Shown: in pieces, positions 37,366 through 47,378 of the stretch
How the letters are laid out: each line of letters opens with the position of its first letter
Numbering within the stretch: position 1 is the first letter of the stretch
Assembly: GCF_023155095.1 (NCBI RefSeq)
Contig: NZ_JAKNDA010000007.1
Span: forward strand, 33,715-97,714
DNA: 64,000 nt
Direction of reading: 5' to 3'
From: Idiomarina aminovorans
GTDB lineage: Bacteria > Pseudomonadota > Gammaproteobacteria > Enterobacterales > Alteromonadaceae
Made by a program: the position numbers and the translations under genes
The notes under the pieces: generated by a model
The model's input: only the letters and a program-made list of their open reading frames with translations
Told to the model about the DNA's origin: nothing
The model's database searches: none

Positions 37366-38571
37366 TTAAAAGGCGTACCGCATACGCAGGTACGCGTTAT
37401 TATTTTCAGTGAACTGGCCAAAAAAGGTCTCTGGGCGTTCGCGGAAAAATAAGTTAAAACCACCGCTGAACGACCAGTAATCGTCAATACGGTAATCAAA
37501 TGTCGGGCGCAAGTAGCCGTCGTTTTGATTCGGCGATACAAAGGCAAACAGCGACAGGTTCAGGTCGTCACGTTCATCGCGCCAGGTTAAGCGTGTGGTG
37601 AGAACAGTGCGGGTCTGCGCATCGCCTTTTTCAATATAAGCCTGGAAGCCGCCGGTAAAGCGCGTCCATAGTTCCTGCTGGTACCCCACTAAGGCGCGCC
37701 AGTGATCGGCTGCGTTATGACGGTTGTAATTAGCCACTTCGGTGTTCACTAATCCGGGTCCCAGGGTCATTCGAACAGAGGCACCAACCACCGTTAAGCG
37801 ACCAAAAGTCGGCTGAAAGTTTTCGGTGACCGCCTCCGGGCTTTTAGTGAAACCGTCGTAACCATAGACGGCGTATTCCACGCCATTGTGATTACGGAAC
37901 AGGCGCAGCGCATATTCGTCTCGAGTCGGTTCAATAAATTCAACGGAAGGGTCGTCACCGGTTAATTGGCCAGAAAATGGATTAAAGTAAGAAATGCGCT
38001 CACCACGAACGTAATTATCGTGGTCAAATTCGGGACTCCAGACAAAGTCGATATTAAACCCGTCGAAATAGCTGGTCACCCTTAATGCGTCTGAAGGTGC
38101 TTTTAAATACTCCTGATCTCGCCCAACAAAGAAGGACTGCCAGTCTTTAGGGAACAGGTCGTTCAGAAATAAGTAGTCGCCGGTGCCCCAGGTGAGTACC
38201 TGACGACCGACCTTAATGTCGGTATTTTCAAATACGGTGAACTGGGCATTCAGCTCACGAATCTGGCCGTGCCAGGTTTCATCAAAACCGTCATACCAAC
38301 CGTCGGCTTTTGCTGTCCAGGTTATGTCCTGCCAGCGTTCGTCAAAACCGAGTTGAAGTCGAGGCTCGGCAATAGACAAACGCTTGTGATAGGGGGAGGA
38401 TTCGAGCCGTCCGCCTATTGCCGCCTCAACATAACCATAGACATCAATGCCTTGCTCTTGTTCCGTACCCCAGCCACCTTCCCATTGTTCATCGTCCCAG
38501 GAGTCCTGTGCGGCAGCACTTAGAGCCAGACTTAAAAGGGCGGTAAAGATGATAGATTTACTGTATCGCAT
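37366..38571 (-). CDS. Outer-membrane beta-barrel protein (DUF1302-like) of an MMPL-associated operon
   Basis: About 401 aa. ATG 38571 follows the upstream stop by 2 bases and gives a clear signal peptide (ending SAAAQDS); an earlier ATG at 38595 overlaps the upstream gene. Many alternating aromatic strands, the IKVGRQVLTWGTGDYLFLNDLFP segment, and the C-terminal LRMRYAF indicate a barrel. Such proteins travel with LolA-like proteins and MMPL transporters. Substrate unknown. Confidence 0.8.
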   Translation of the reverse strand: MRYSKSIIFTALLSLALSAAAQDSWDDEQWEGGWGTEQEQGIDVYGYVEAAIGGRLESSPYHKRLSIAEPRLQLGFDERWQDITWTAKADGWYDGFDETWHGQIRELNAQFTVFENTDIKVGRQVLTWGTGDYLFLNDLFPKDWQSFFVGRDQEYLKAPSDALRVTSYFDGFNIDFVWSPEFDHDNYVRGERISYFNPFSGQLTGDDPSVEFIEPTRDEYALRLFRNHNGVEYAVYGYDGFTKSPEAVTENFQPTFGRLTVVGASVRMTLGPGLVNTEVANYNRHNAADHWRALVGYQQELWTRFTGGFQAYIEKGDAQTRTVLTTRLTWRDERDDLNLSLFAFVSPNQNDGYLRPTFDYRIDDYWSFSGGFNLFFRERPETFFGQFTENNNAYLRMRYAF

Positions 38572-38573
38572 AA

Positions 38574-39374
38574 TTAATCTCTCAGCTTTAACCATTCTGC
38601 AGGCGGATTACGCAAGCTGCGTTCGCTGAAAATACTGTCCGGTAAACCAAGGTTGTACTTCATAAAACGGAACTGCATTTCGGTTTTTCCGCCATTGGCT
38701 AAGTCGGATATGCGCGAGTGGGTTACTGTCGGAAACCCCTGAACCGTCTCAATTTCAAGCACCTCTATTTTGCGGTAGGCTTCACCGCTGTCGTTATAAA
38801 ACGTGCTTTCAACGGGCAGCATGTATTCTTTATCAATCACCACTTCGTAGTAACTGAACTGAACGTTGTCAGAGTCTTTCGGTGTGCCTTTTAACACGTA
38901 CTTTTTGTCGTCCTCCGACAGAACTTCATAGCTGTCTAAAGAGGTATCGCGCCCGGAAACGTCTTCATAGAAAAAATGTGAACCAACAAAAGAAGTGCGT
39001 TTGTCACCGGCCGATATGCGTTTCACCAAATCCAGGTCGGGCAGATAGAGCCAGCGGTCGTCATCTTTGTTCTGCTGCTTAACAACACGAAAAACCGTAT
39101 TACGCACGTCGGCCGGGCGAGAGAAAAACACCATCATGTCCTGAACGCCGCCGTCCTCCTGGTCTTTACGCAAAATGGTAAATTGGCGTAATTGCTCGCG
39201 GCCCTGGTTGTCGGTGATGATCATACGCGCCGCGCTGCGGCCATCGTCACCCGAGTAATAGGCATTCAACTCGGCTTGTTCGACAATGTCTCGGGCGTTT
39301 TTCTCAGCGCCAACGGTATGGCCGCTAAGCAATAAAAATGCGCCAAATAAAGCGGTTAAAAATAGGGTTTTCAT
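38574..39374 (-). CDS. Outer membrane lipoprotein-sorting-like protein (LolA-like fold)
   Basis: 266 aa periplasmic protein with signal peptide (ending TVGAEK). The sequence RWLYLPDLDLVKRISAGDKRTSFVGSHFFYEDVSGRD is characteristic of the COG2834-like family that accompanies MMPL exporters. It likely ferries a lipid between the inner-membrane transporter and the outer-membrane barrel (inference). It overlaps the transporter gene by 4 bases. Confidence 0.85.
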   Translation of the reverse strand: MKTLFLTALFGAFLLLSGHTVGAEKNARDIVEQAELNAYYSGDDGRSAARMIITDNQGREQLRQFTILRKDQEDGGVQDMMVFFSRPADVRNTVFRVVKQQNKDDDRWLYLPDLDLVKRISAGDKRTSFVGSHFFYEDVSGRDTSLDSYEVLSEDDKKYVLKGTPKDSDNVQFSYYEVVIDKEYMLPVESTFYNDSGEAYRKIEVLEIETVQGFPTVTHSRISDLANGGKTEMQFRFMKYNLGLPDSIFSERSLRNPPAEWLKLRD

Positions 39375-41887
39375 GATTGACCTCCACGGAATATGAGGCG
39401 GCTAAATGCAGTCATTACCGCCGGGAGCATAATAAGTGTCACTATGGCCGATATCGCCATAATGCTGGCTAAGAACACACCGACCGTAATGTAAGGCACT
39501 AAAGGGGCGAACAGCAGTGGCGTAAAGCCAATAGCAATGACTATGGCATTGCGGGAAATGGCACGCGCGGGTTCATCAAACATAACCACCAGTGTGTCCT
39601 GCCAGTTTCCGGTTTGTCTGAAAGTGGCGCGTGTGCGTTCAATAAAGTGAATAGCAAAGTCCACCGACAGGCCAAGTGTCAGCGATGACAGAACGGCAAT
39701 AGGCATGTCGTAGTCTTTACCCACCCAGCCAATTAGCCCGTAAATAAAGGCAATGGTCAGGCTGAGCGGCAACATGGCCAGCACTCCAAACACCACCGAA
39801 CGGAACAGCAGCACCATCATAATAAACACCACAATAAAGGCGCTGACTAAACTGTCGAGCATGCCTTCGACCATGGCTTTCTGCCATACCACGTTCAGAT
39901 AAGCTTTACCGGCCCAGTTCATTTCAATGTTATCTGGTAAAGGGTTGCCCTGAATGTAGTTGTCAACGGCGTTTACAATCTTGGTTACGTGCTGGTTGTC
40001 ACCACTGGTTAACTGCAGCCATATTAGGCTGCGTTTATAGTCCGGTGTCACAAAGTGCCAGAGGTCCTGCGGACGATGCGACGACTGGTATTGCAACAAG
40101 GTTTGTGCAACGCCGTTGGCGTTATCGGGCAGCTCATAGTCTTGCTCTTCACCTGAACGCAGCTCGCGGTTAACGGTTTTGACCACGTCAGACAGGCTGT
40201 TTGACTTGCCCACTAAATCGGTGGTTTGCAAGTGCGCTTGCATCTCGCTCATGTAGGCCAGTAGTTCAGGGCTTTGGAAGGCCTTGCTGGCGGTATTAAG
40301 CTGCTCAAGCTCTGTCATTAAGCCTTCCAGCGGCGCCAGCTGGTCGGAATCAACACTAAAGAGCAGGTCATCAATGGCAATAATCCATTGATTAAAGTTA
40401 ACCTCTTCTTTTTCGAGCAAACTCTTCAGCGTGTCCCGTGAGGTTTCTGACAGCGAATCGTTATTCAATGTGCTGCGAACGGCAGAGCGAGCTTTTTCCG
40501 TTGCATCCAGCGTGTTTTCAAAGACAAGGTAAGCGTTATAAGTACCCGCAAAGTGCTCATTCAACACCCGGTCAGCAATTCGTACTTGGTGGTCAGGCTT
40601 AAACCAGCGTACGGGGTTGTCGTTAATGTTGATTTGCTGAATGCCGAACCAGGAAAAAGCCAGAACAGCCAGGAAGAACGCGATCCAAAGCTTGGCATGG
40701 CGGCCTGCCCGGGCACCTACTTTCTGTAACCAGCCGTCCTTGTGCTCTTCATGGGTCGCTTGCGCAAAGCCTTCCAAAGTTGATGGTTTCAATGCACAAA
40801 CATAGGCCGGCACAAAAATTACCGTAATGAGAAACGCCAAAAGAATACCTGAACCCACAAAAGCACCAAACACCTGTACCGGAGGAATAGGCGTCAGCAT
40901 TAACGAATAAAAGCCAATGGCTGAGGTTATTGAAGTGAACAGCATGGGCTTAAACAGATGGCCCAGTACGTCTTTAATGGTGTCCTGCGCGTTGCCTTTC
41001 TCACGGTAGCGGTCCGAAAACTCAGACATAATATGAACCGAATCGACTACCGCAATGGGCATCAGGAAAATGGCAATCATTGACGACATAATGTGTACCG
41101 TGAAACCAAGGGCAATTAACGCGCCCATGGTAATTAGTACGGTCGCCATAGCGACTATCATGGCGGCGCTGATAAAGCGCAGGTTGCGGAAGAAGAACCA
41201 AAGCAAGGCAAAAATGACCGCTGCCGCTAACGGCGCCGAAATCCCCATTTGCACAAACATTTCATAGCCGAACTGGTCTTCAGCAACCGGCAGACCCGTG
41301 ATATGCCAGTCGTCTTTGCCATCTAACGTGCTGATTTTTCCACGCAGTTGCTCCGCCAGTGCATAACTTTCGTCTTTGCTTTTAATCGGTACATAAATGG
41401 CGGCGGCTTTGCCGTCACCGGAAACAATGGTGTTGTACAACAAAGGCAAGTTTTGCACCTGTTGTTGGATAGATTGTGCTTCTGCGTCATTTTCCGGCGG
41501 CTGTTTCATCATCCACTCAAAGCGGATGGTGCCCGGGCCTTGTTGAGTTATATTGTCGACGTTCGCCAGTGACATCAGGTCATCGCTGATAACACCGTCC
41601 ATAGATTCAGCGTAATTAGACACCGTATGAAGGTCAGTCAAGGTCTTTTTGTTGTAGACAGTATTTTCGTTTACCACACCAACGACAATCATGTCGTGCA
41701 TGGCAAAAGTTTCTTTGACCTCATTATGGAAAACGCGCTGAGGATTATTATCCGGCAACATGTTCTCCGGATCGGTATCAATGGTAATAGAGGGGATAAA
41801 GGCAGCGACGCCGAGAGTGATCAGTGTCAATAACCAAAACACGCTTCTGCGGTACCCTGTCGCCAGTTTCATAATGACATCGGTCAT
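39371..41887 (-). CDS. RND superfamily (MMPL) transporter
   Basis: 838 aa with about twelve TM segments in two halves, each with a large periplasmic loop (~45-210 and ~435-625). Motifs include PIAVVDSVHIMSEFSDRYREKG in the first half and LSLTIAFIYGL...LGLSVDFAIHFIERTRAT in the second, as in the HpnN/MMPL group that moves lipids. First gene of the five-gene operon ending with the BigR-type regulator. Confidence 0.9.
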   Translation of the reverse strand: MTDVIMKLATGYRRSVFWLLTLITLGVAAFIPSITIDTDPENMLPDNNPQRVFHNEVKETFAMHDMIVVGVVNENTVYNKKTLTDLHTVSNYAESMDGVISDDLMSLANVDNITQQGPGTIRFEWMMKQPPENDAEAQSIQQQVQNLPLLYNTIVSGDGKAAAIYVPIKSKDESYALAEQLRGKISTLDGKDDWHITGLPVAEDQFGYEMFVQMGISAPLAAAVIFALLWFFFRNLRFISAAMIVAMATVLITMGALIALGFTVHIMSSMIAIFLMPIAVVDSVHIMSEFSDRYREKGNAQDTIKDVLGHLFKPMLFTSITSAIGFYSLMLTPIPPVQVFGAFVGSGILLAFLITVIFVPAYVCALKPSTLEGFAQATHEEHKDGWLQKVGARAGRHAKLWIAFFLAVLAFSWFGIQQININDNPVRWFKPDHQVRIADRVLNEHFAGTYNAYLVFENTLDATEKARSAVRSTLNNDSLSETSRDTLKSLLEKEEVNFNQWIIAIDDLLFSVDSDQLAPLEGLMTELEQLNTASKAFQSPELLAYMSEMQAHLQTTDLVGKSNSLSDVVKTVNRELRSGEEQDYELPDNANGVAQTLLQYQSSHRPQDLWHFVTPDYKRSLIWLQLTSGDNQHVTKIVNAVDNYIQGNPLPDNIEMNWAGKAYLNVVWQKAMVEGMLDSLVSAFIVVFIMMVLLFRSVVFGVLAMLPLSLTIAFIYGLIGWVGKDYDMPIAVLSSLTLGLSVDFAIHFIERTRATFRQTGNWQDTLVVMFDEPARAISRNAIVIAIGFTPLLFAPLVPYITVGVFLASIMAISAIVTLIMLPAVMTAFSRLIFRGGQS

Positions 41888-42123
41888 GCTGATTCTGTAC
41901 TTTCTAATTTAGATAAATACGAAATATAGTCGATCTTTTTCATTTTGTCATCTATTTTGGTTAAAAAACTAACAGGGTGACGCTAATGAGCCCGGGAGTT
42001 TATTGATCGTCATCAAGTTTTAATGACCTAGTCAGCAAGAACCTTATATTTCATGTAACTAATGTCGATAAACAGGCAAAATGACCCGTTTGTGGTTGTC
42101 GGTTTTCCTGAAGTGGAGTGGTT

Positions 42124-43767
42124 ATGAAGTGGCTTGATTGGTTAACTCGCCCTGTCCAGAAAGTTTTCTCGGTAATGAGTTTTCGAGGTAAATTTTGGGT
42201 TATGGGTATATCGTTATTTTTACCGCTTTTGATTGTTTTAAGAATTAATGCGTCTGGTGTGGTTGAGCCTGTTCAGGAAATAGTCATCAATACAATTTAT
42301 GCGGTGTTTGCTTTAATGTTGTTCACCAGTTTGTACTACTCTCTTCAGCGTTCTCTTGAGCGCACCGTATACCTGGCCAAACAATTGGTTAATGGCGACT
42401 TGAATACGGTGATGAAACCAGACAGTCGCGATGAATTGGGTGCCATGCTGGAGTCATTAAATAACATTGCAATAGAAACCAGTTACTCAGTTGATGCTAT
42501 CCGACATTCAAGCAGTGGCATGAATGAGTTAGGAGCAAACAACTATCAATCGATAAAAGTGCTGGCGGATAAAGCCAATGAACAAGCTGAACAGATGGAG
42601 AATGCGGCGTCTGCTGTTGAGCAAATGACGTCAGCCGTGGGTGAAGTCTCTCAATCAACGCAACAAGCCGCGACAGAAGCACAAAACACCCTGGCATCGG
42701 CTGACAAAGGGCAGCAGACAATGAAAATCATGTCACAGTCTATTCACACTTTGCTCAGCGAAGTGTCGGACTCTCAACGGGTTATTGAGACTCTGACTCA
42801 AGACAGTCAGGCTATTTCAAACATTCTGATGACCATTAATGATATTGCGGATCAGACCAATTTACTGGCTTTAAACGCCGCTATTGAAGCGGCCCGTGCT
42901 GGTGAATCGGGAAAAGGGTTTGCGGTTGTCGCTGATGAAGTGCGGCAACTGGCTAAACGGGTGCAATCATCTACCGGCGAAATACAGACCGTTCTGGGGC
43001 GGCTAGAAAACAACACGCAAAATGCGGTTGGTGCTATGGAAAAAAATCAAACCCTGGCGTCACAAACAAGTGAACATTCAAAACATGCTTCTCAGGCATT
43101 GCAGGATATTGTCAGTAAAGTCTGTGTTATTCATGATTTTAATACCCAGATCGCATCGGCGGCAGAAGAGCAGTCCGCGGTCACTCAGGACATTCGCAGC
43201 AATATTAATTCACTGACACTGAGTGCAAAAGAAGTCAATAAATTGTCACAGTCGGCATTGGACAGTTCAGCTCAATTAACCTCGCTTGGGGGAGAAATTA
43301 AGTCTTTAGGGGACCGTTACTTTATTGAGCAGCCAGTTATGGATAAACGCCTGTCCGAGCAGGAAACGCTTATTGACTGGTCGCCGAAGCTCGACGTTGG
43401 TATTGAAGAAATTAATCGGCAGCATAAACGACTCATTTATATTGCGAATGAACTTTATCGATTGAAGCTGAGATCAGGGGACACGCATTCAGTACAACGT
43501 CTGGTTGGATCATTGATTAACTACACAGCCACGCACTTTAACTACGAAGAGCTTCTAATGGAGCGCCACAACTATCCGGATTTGGCGAATCATAAGCTTA
43601 AACATAAAGCCCTGGTTGAGGATGTTATGCGGTTTAAGCGGCGAGTAGATAACCACGAAGATGTGATTGATGAACTCCTAGAATTCGTCAAAGCCTGGTT
43701 AATGAATCATATTATGAAAAGCGATATGGCTTATAAGAAGGACTTGCAGAGTAAGGGGGTAAGTTAA
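42124..43767 (+). CDS. Methyl-accepting chemotaxis protein with C-terminal hemerythrin domain
   Basis: 547 aa: two N-terminal TM segments (~22-42, ~52-72) with almost no periplasmic domain, a HAMP region, the MCP signalling domain with hairpin tip [23 protein letters not shown], and a C-terminal bacteriohemerythrin (~415-547). The di-iron ligands are visible: His in INRQHKRL, His and Glu in [13 protein letters not shown], His in NHKLKHKAL, and His/Asp in [13 protein letters not shown]. Probably a cytoplasmic O2 or NO sensor for taxis. ATG 42124 has GGAG 5 bases upstream; GTG 42118 overlaps that site. Confidence 0.93.
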   Translation: MKWLDWLTRPVQKVFSVMSFRGKFWVMGISLFLPLLIVLRINASGVVEPVQEIVINTIYAVFALMLFTSLYYSLQRSLERTVYLAKQLVNGDLNTVMKPDSRDELGAMLESLNNIAIETSYSVDAIRHSSSGMNELGANNYQSIKVLADKANEQAEQMENAASAVEQMTSAVGEVSQSTQQAATEAQNTLASADKGQQTMKIMSQSIHTLLSEVSDSQRVIETLTQDSQAISNILMTINDIADQTNLLALNAAIEAARAGESGKGFAVVADEVRQLAKRVQSSTGEIQTVLGRLENNTQNAVGAMEKNQTLASQTSEHSKHASQALQDIVSKVCVIHDFNTQIASAAEEQSAVTQDIRSNINSLTLSAKEVNKLSQSALDSSAQLTSLGGEIKSLGDRYFIEQPVMDKRLSEQETLIDWSPKLDVGIEEINRQHKRLIYIANELYRLKLRSGDTHSVQRLVGSLINYTATHFNYEELLMERHNYPDLANHKLKHKALVEDVMRFKRRVDNHEDVIDELLEFVKAWLMNHIMKSDMAYKKDLQSKGVS

Positions 43768-43776
43768 CCCCCTTTT
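43753..43776 (+). terminator. Terminator overlapping the MCP stop codon
   Basis: AAGGGGGT and ACCCCCTT form an 8-base stem with a 6-base loop that contains part of the TAA stop, followed by TT. The convergent gcdH gene ends at 43785. Confidence 0.6.
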
Positions 43777-43784
43777 CTAGCTGC

Positions 43785-44957
43785 TCAAAAGGCCGGAATG
43801 TCAGTTTGTGCCCGGCCAAGGATCAGAGCGTGGATGTCATGCGTTCCTTCGTAGGTGTTGACCGTTTCCAAATTCATAACATGGCGTATTACGTGGTATT
43901 CATCGGCGATACCATTTGCGCCGTGCATGTCTCTTGCGGTCCGGGCAATATCGAGTGCCTTACCGCAACTGTTGCGCTTAATCAGCGAAATGGCGGTTGG
44001 ATGCAGCGTACCTTTATCAAGTTCGCGTCCGGCCTGCAGGCAGCTTAATAAACCCAGGCTTATTTCAGTCTGCATATCCGCCAGTTTTTTCTGTATTAAC
44101 TGGTTAGCGGCCAATGGGCGGCCAAACTGGCTGCGCTCAAGCGTATATTGGCGTGCGGCGTGCCAGCAGAATTCAGCGGCACCCAGTGAGCCCCAGGCAA
44201 TACCGTAGCGGGCTTTATTCAGGCAGTTAAACGGACCTTTTAAGCCTTTCACTTCGGGGAATATATGATCTTCGGCAACTTCTACGCCGTCCATAACAAT
44301 TTCGCCGGTAATGGAAGCGCGTAGAGAAAATTTGCCGTCAATTTTAGGGGCGCTCAGGCCTTTCATGCCTTTTTCCAGTACAAACCCTCTAATCTCACCG
44401 TCGAGTTTCGCCCAGACGACGAACACGTCAGCGATAGGCGAGTTGGTTATCCACATTTTTGAACCCGACAGCACATAACCATTGTCTGTGCGCTTAGCGA
44501 CGGTGCGCATACTGGCCGGGTCAGAGCCGGAATCCGGTTCAGTCAGACCGAAGCAGCCAACCCATTCACCGCTGGCTAACTTAGGTAAGTATTTTTTGCG
44601 TTGCGCTTCCGTACCGAAAGTATAGATAGGGTGCATGACCAATGATGACTGTACACTCATGGCGCTGCGGTAACCGCTGTCGACCCGTTCAATTTCGCGG
44701 GCAATAAGACCATAAATGACATGATTCACGCCGCTGCCACCGTATTCTTCCGGTAAGGTTGAACCTAACAAGCCTACCTCACCCAGCTCATTCATAATGT
44801 TGCGATCAAAGTTTTCATTGCGGTTGGCCTCCAGTACACGCGGCATCAGTTTTTCCTGAGCGTACTGGTGTGCGCTTTGCTGAATCATTTTCTCTTCGTC
44901 TGACAAAGCGTTTTGCCAGTTAAGCGGATCGGACCAGTTAAAACCAGCGGATGACAT
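43785..44957 (-). CDS. gcdH: Glutaryl-CoA dehydrogenase
   Basis: 390 aa acyl-CoA dehydrogenase converting glutaryl-CoA to crotonyl-CoA in lysine/tryptophan breakdown. The FAD motifs [13 protein letters not shown] and [18 protein letters not shown] are present; the catalytic Glu is in [17 protein letters not shown], and [19 protein letters not shown] is typical of GcdH. Preceded by AGGAGG. It follows fnr after 19 bases and may be co-transcribed. Confidence 0.93.
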   Translation of the reverse strand: MSSAGFNWSDPLNWQNALSDEEKMIQQSAHQYAQEKLMPRVLEANRNENFDRNIMNELGEVGLLGSTLPEEYGGSGVNHVIYGLIAREIERVDSGYRSAMSVQSSLVMHPIYTFGTEAQRKKYLPKLASGEWVGCFGLTEPDSGSDPASMRTVAKRTDNGYVLSGSKMWITNSPIADVFVVWAKLDGEIRGFVLEKGMKGLSAPKIDGKFSLRASITGEIVMDGVEVAEDHIFPEVKGLKGPFNCLNKARYGIAWGSLGAAEFCWHAARQYTLERSQFGRPLAANQLIQKKLADMQTEISLGLLSCLQAGRELDKGTLHPTAISLIKRNSCGKALDIARTARDMHGANGIADEYHVIRHVMNLETVNTYEGTHDIHALILGRAQTDIPAF

Positions 44958-44976
44958 TTAACCTCCTGCAAAAATA

Positions 44977-45702
44977 TTAAGCGACTCGACGCTCCAGAGC
45001 TGTAAAGTCATTAATGGTGAGAATGGATTGCTCAGTGTTAATTAGCTGCTGCTCTTTCAAAGCGGTAAATATACGGCTCACCGTTTCTACTGCCAGACCG
45101 AGGTAGTTGGCAATGTCAGTGCGGGTCATCGGCAATCGGTACTCACTACGAGACAGCCCATGTTGATGCATATGCGTGCTGATTGAAAGCAAAAAAGCGA
45201 CAACTTTTTGTTCCGCACTGGTATTCACAATATTTAAGTAGTGCTTGCTGCAATTGGCTAAACGGCGGCTCATAAGCTGTAGCAGGTTACTCTCAACTTT
45301 TGGCAGTTCCTGTGCAAAAAGTTTAATCAGTTTGATCTCGCACAGCATTGAGGTTTCCATGGTTTCGCAGTATGTCGCTGCTGAACCGCTGGCTAAGCTT
45401 TCCAGACCGACAATGTCGCCAACCATATGGAAGCTGGTAATTTGTTGTTTTCCGTTGCTGTCAATGGTGTAGCATTTCACTGAGCCGCTTTTTATTGCAA
45501 AGACTGAGTTGAGTTTCTGGCCTTCGTTAAAAATAACATTGCGCTTGTTATACAAATGAGGCTCGCGGCTGCATTTATCAAGAATCTCGACATCAGTAGG
45601 AACTAAACCGGCGGGTACGCAAATTGATTGCATGCTGCACTGGCTACATTGAATTGGGCTACGCATAGTTATCTCATCCGCTGAATTATTGATCCCGTTC
45701 AC
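44977..45702 (-). CDS. fnr: FNR-family oxygen-responsive regulator
   Basis: CRP/FNR regulator with a [4Fe-4S] sensor. Cysteines in C-x2-C-x5-C (CSQCSMQSIC) plus the internal Cys in ATYCETME match FNR. The C-terminal HTH is MTRTDIANYLGLAVETVSRIFTALKEQQLI, with the FNR-type E-x2-SR recognition. I prefer GTG 45700-45702 with AAGGGG upstream, which puts the cysteines at 19, 22 and 28, near the E. coli positions; ATG 45666 is an alternative. It controls anaerobic respiration. Confidence 0.92.
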   Translation of the reverse strand: MNGINNSADEITMRSPIQCSQCSMQSICVPAGLVPTDVEILDKCSREPHLYNKRNVIFNEGQKLNSVFAIKSGSVKCYTIDSNGKQQITSFHMVGDIVGLESLASGSAATYCETMETSMLCEIKLIKLFAQELPKVESNLLQLMSRRLANCSKHYLNIVNTSAEQKVVAFLLSISTHMHQHGLSRSEYRLPMTRTDIANYLGLAVETVSRIFTALKEQQLINTEQSILTINDFTALERRVA

Positions 45703-45751
45703 TATACAAAACCCCTTCGCCAATTAATCTACCTCTTAAGGGGGAGGGCAG

Positions 45752-45949
45752 CTACTCCTTATCTTGTAGAATATCAACCGCCTCTACCGGACAAACGGCG
45801 TAGCAGTTTGGGGTATCGTAATAACCTTCGCACTCAACACATTTGTCCTGGTTCACTTCGTAAATACTGTCGCCCATAGAAATCGCTTCAGTTGGACATT
45901 CTGGTTCACAAACATCACAGTTGATACAGCCGTCGTTAATGACAATCAT
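45752..45949 (-). CDS. yfhL: YfhL-family 2[4Fe-4S] ferredoxin
   Basis: 65 aa ferredoxin starting MIVINDGCINCDVCEPECP, with a second cluster motif (CVECEGYYDTPNCYAVCPVEA) that has the long insertion typical of YfhL/Alvin-type ferredoxins. Start ATG 45949 overlaps the trhP stop as ATGA and has AGGAAA upstream; the longer frame is not needed. Coupling to trhP suggests it supplies electrons to that enzyme (inference). Confidence 0.9.
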   Translation of the reverse strand: MIVINDGCINCDVCEPECPTEAISMGDSIYEVNQDKCVECEGYYDTPNCYAVCPVEAVDILQDKE

Positions 45950-47241
45950 GCTACTTTCCTCACGGTTGCTGCTTTTATCAGAAAACAAAAGGGAATATCA
46001 GAGCTTTCCAGAGTGACAGGTGTCTGAACTTTGACTTGATAGCCGGAGCCGGGCGCGCGGATCATGGCTTCATCTTTCAATGACTCCATGCGGGCGAGCT
46101 GGTACGGATAGTTGCCTTTCGGCGTCATCAGCAACAGCTCATCACCAACGGAAAAACCATTCTTTACCTCTACCTGGTAAAGGTTGTTGTCAGCTTCTGC
46201 CATTAACTGGCCCACCAGAATGTGCTCACCCTCGCTGTGTGAACGTTCGTAATTTTGTAAATCTTGTGGCGTATGGCGTTGTAAGAAGCCGGCGGTGAAT
46301 CCGCGGTTTGCCATACCTTCCAGTTCGCTGAGCAGTTCGTTATTAAAAGGCTTTCCGGCCACGGCATCGTCAATGGCGCGGCGATAGACCTGAGCCGTTC
46401 TGGCAATGTAATAGTCCGACTTAGTGCGGCCTTCAATTTTTAAGGAGTGCACCCCCATCTCAACTAAATCCTGCACATATTCAACCGCACGCAAGTCTTT
46501 AGAGTTCATGATATAGGAGCCGTGTATGTCTTCATCCAGCAACATTAAGTCTTGTGGCCTTTTGGGGTCGCCAAGTAACACCGGCTCATATTGACCCACC
46601 GCGTTTTCTTTGGCTTCGTGCACCTCATAACCCCAGCGGCAGGCATTGGTGCAGGCACCCTGATTAGGGTCGCGCTTGTTCATATAGCCGGACAACAAAC
46701 AGCGCCCGGAATAGGCCATACACAAGGCGCCGTGTACGAACACTTCTACTTCCATATTCGGTACCTGGCGGCGCATTTCAGCAATTTCTTTAAGGCCCAG
46801 CTCGCGCGACAAGATAACGCGCTCAATGCCTTGTTGTTGCCAGAACTGAAGTGCAGCCCAGTTCACGGTGTTGGCTTGTACGGATAAATGCAGAGGTTGC
46901 CTGGGAAAGTACTGTTGCAGCAGCATAACAACGCCCGGATCTGACACGATCAACGCATCGGGTTTCATGGCGACAATGGTACAGATATGTTCAACAAACC
47001 GAGCAAGCTTGGCGTTGTGCGGAGCAATATTGACGACCACATAAAAGCGCTTTCCCTGTTGATGGGCTTGGTTAATGCACTCACCTAAATTCTCCAGGGT
47101 AAAGCTGTTATTGCGCACCCGCAGGCTATAGCGGGGTTCGCCAGCATAGACGGCATCGGCACCGTAGGCAAAAGCCATACGCATAGCATCGGGGCTACCG
47201 GCAGGGCAAAGTAACTCAGGACGAAAATCTGCGGCTGACAT
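45946..47241 (-). CDS. trhP: TrhP/YegQ, tRNA U34 5-hydroxylation protein (U32 peptidase family)
   Basis: 431 aa. The U32 signature is clear (MEVEVFVHGALCMAYSGRCLLSGYMNKRDPNQGACTNACRW, in parts), with the four Cys that would bind a cluster. The N-terminus PELLCPAGSPDAMRMAFAYGADAVYAG and LKIEGRTKSDYYIA identify the YegQ group. TrhP makes 5-hydroxyuridine at tRNA position 34 from prephenate. An FNR-like box lies upstream. Confidence 0.9.
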   Translation of the reverse strand: MSAADFRPELLCPAGSPDAMRMAFAYGADAVYAGEPRYSLRVRNNSFTLENLGECINQAHQQGKRFYVVVNIAPHNAKLARFVEHICTIVAMKPDALIVSDPGVVMLLQQYFPRQPLHLSVQANTVNWAALQFWQQQGIERVILSRELGLKEIAEMRRQVPNMEVEVFVHGALCMAYSGRCLLSGYMNKRDPNQGACTNACRWGYEVHEAKENAVGQYEPVLLGDPKRPQDLMLLDEDIHGSYIMNSKDLRAVEYVQDLVEMGVHSLKIEGRTKSDYYIARTAQVYRRAIDDAVAGKPFNNELLSELEGMANRGFTAGFLQRHTPQDLQNYERSHSEGEHILVGQLMAEADNNLYQVEVKNGFSVGDELLLMTPKGNYPYQLARMESLKDEAMIRAPGSGYQVKVQTPVTLESSDIPFCFLIKAATVRKVA

Positions 47242-47299
47242 AGGGCACCTGTATGACCAAATTAACGCTAAAGATTAGCAGAATCCGGAAAGGCAGAGA

Positions 47300-47313
47300 T
47301 TGACGTGAATCAA
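47300..47313. promoter_or_regulatory. FNR box upstream of trhP-yfhL-fnr
   Basis: TTGAC-GTGA-ATCAA matches TTGAT-N4-ATCAA at 9 of 10 defined positions. It lies 59 bases before the trhP start, in the narL-trhP gap. It could mediate FNR autoregulation of the operon. Confidence 0.6.
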
Positions 47314-47378
47314 GAAGAAGGAGTGAGGGTCGGTTTTGGCAACGTACCCTCTTAATTATGGACGATTTTTATCAGCAA

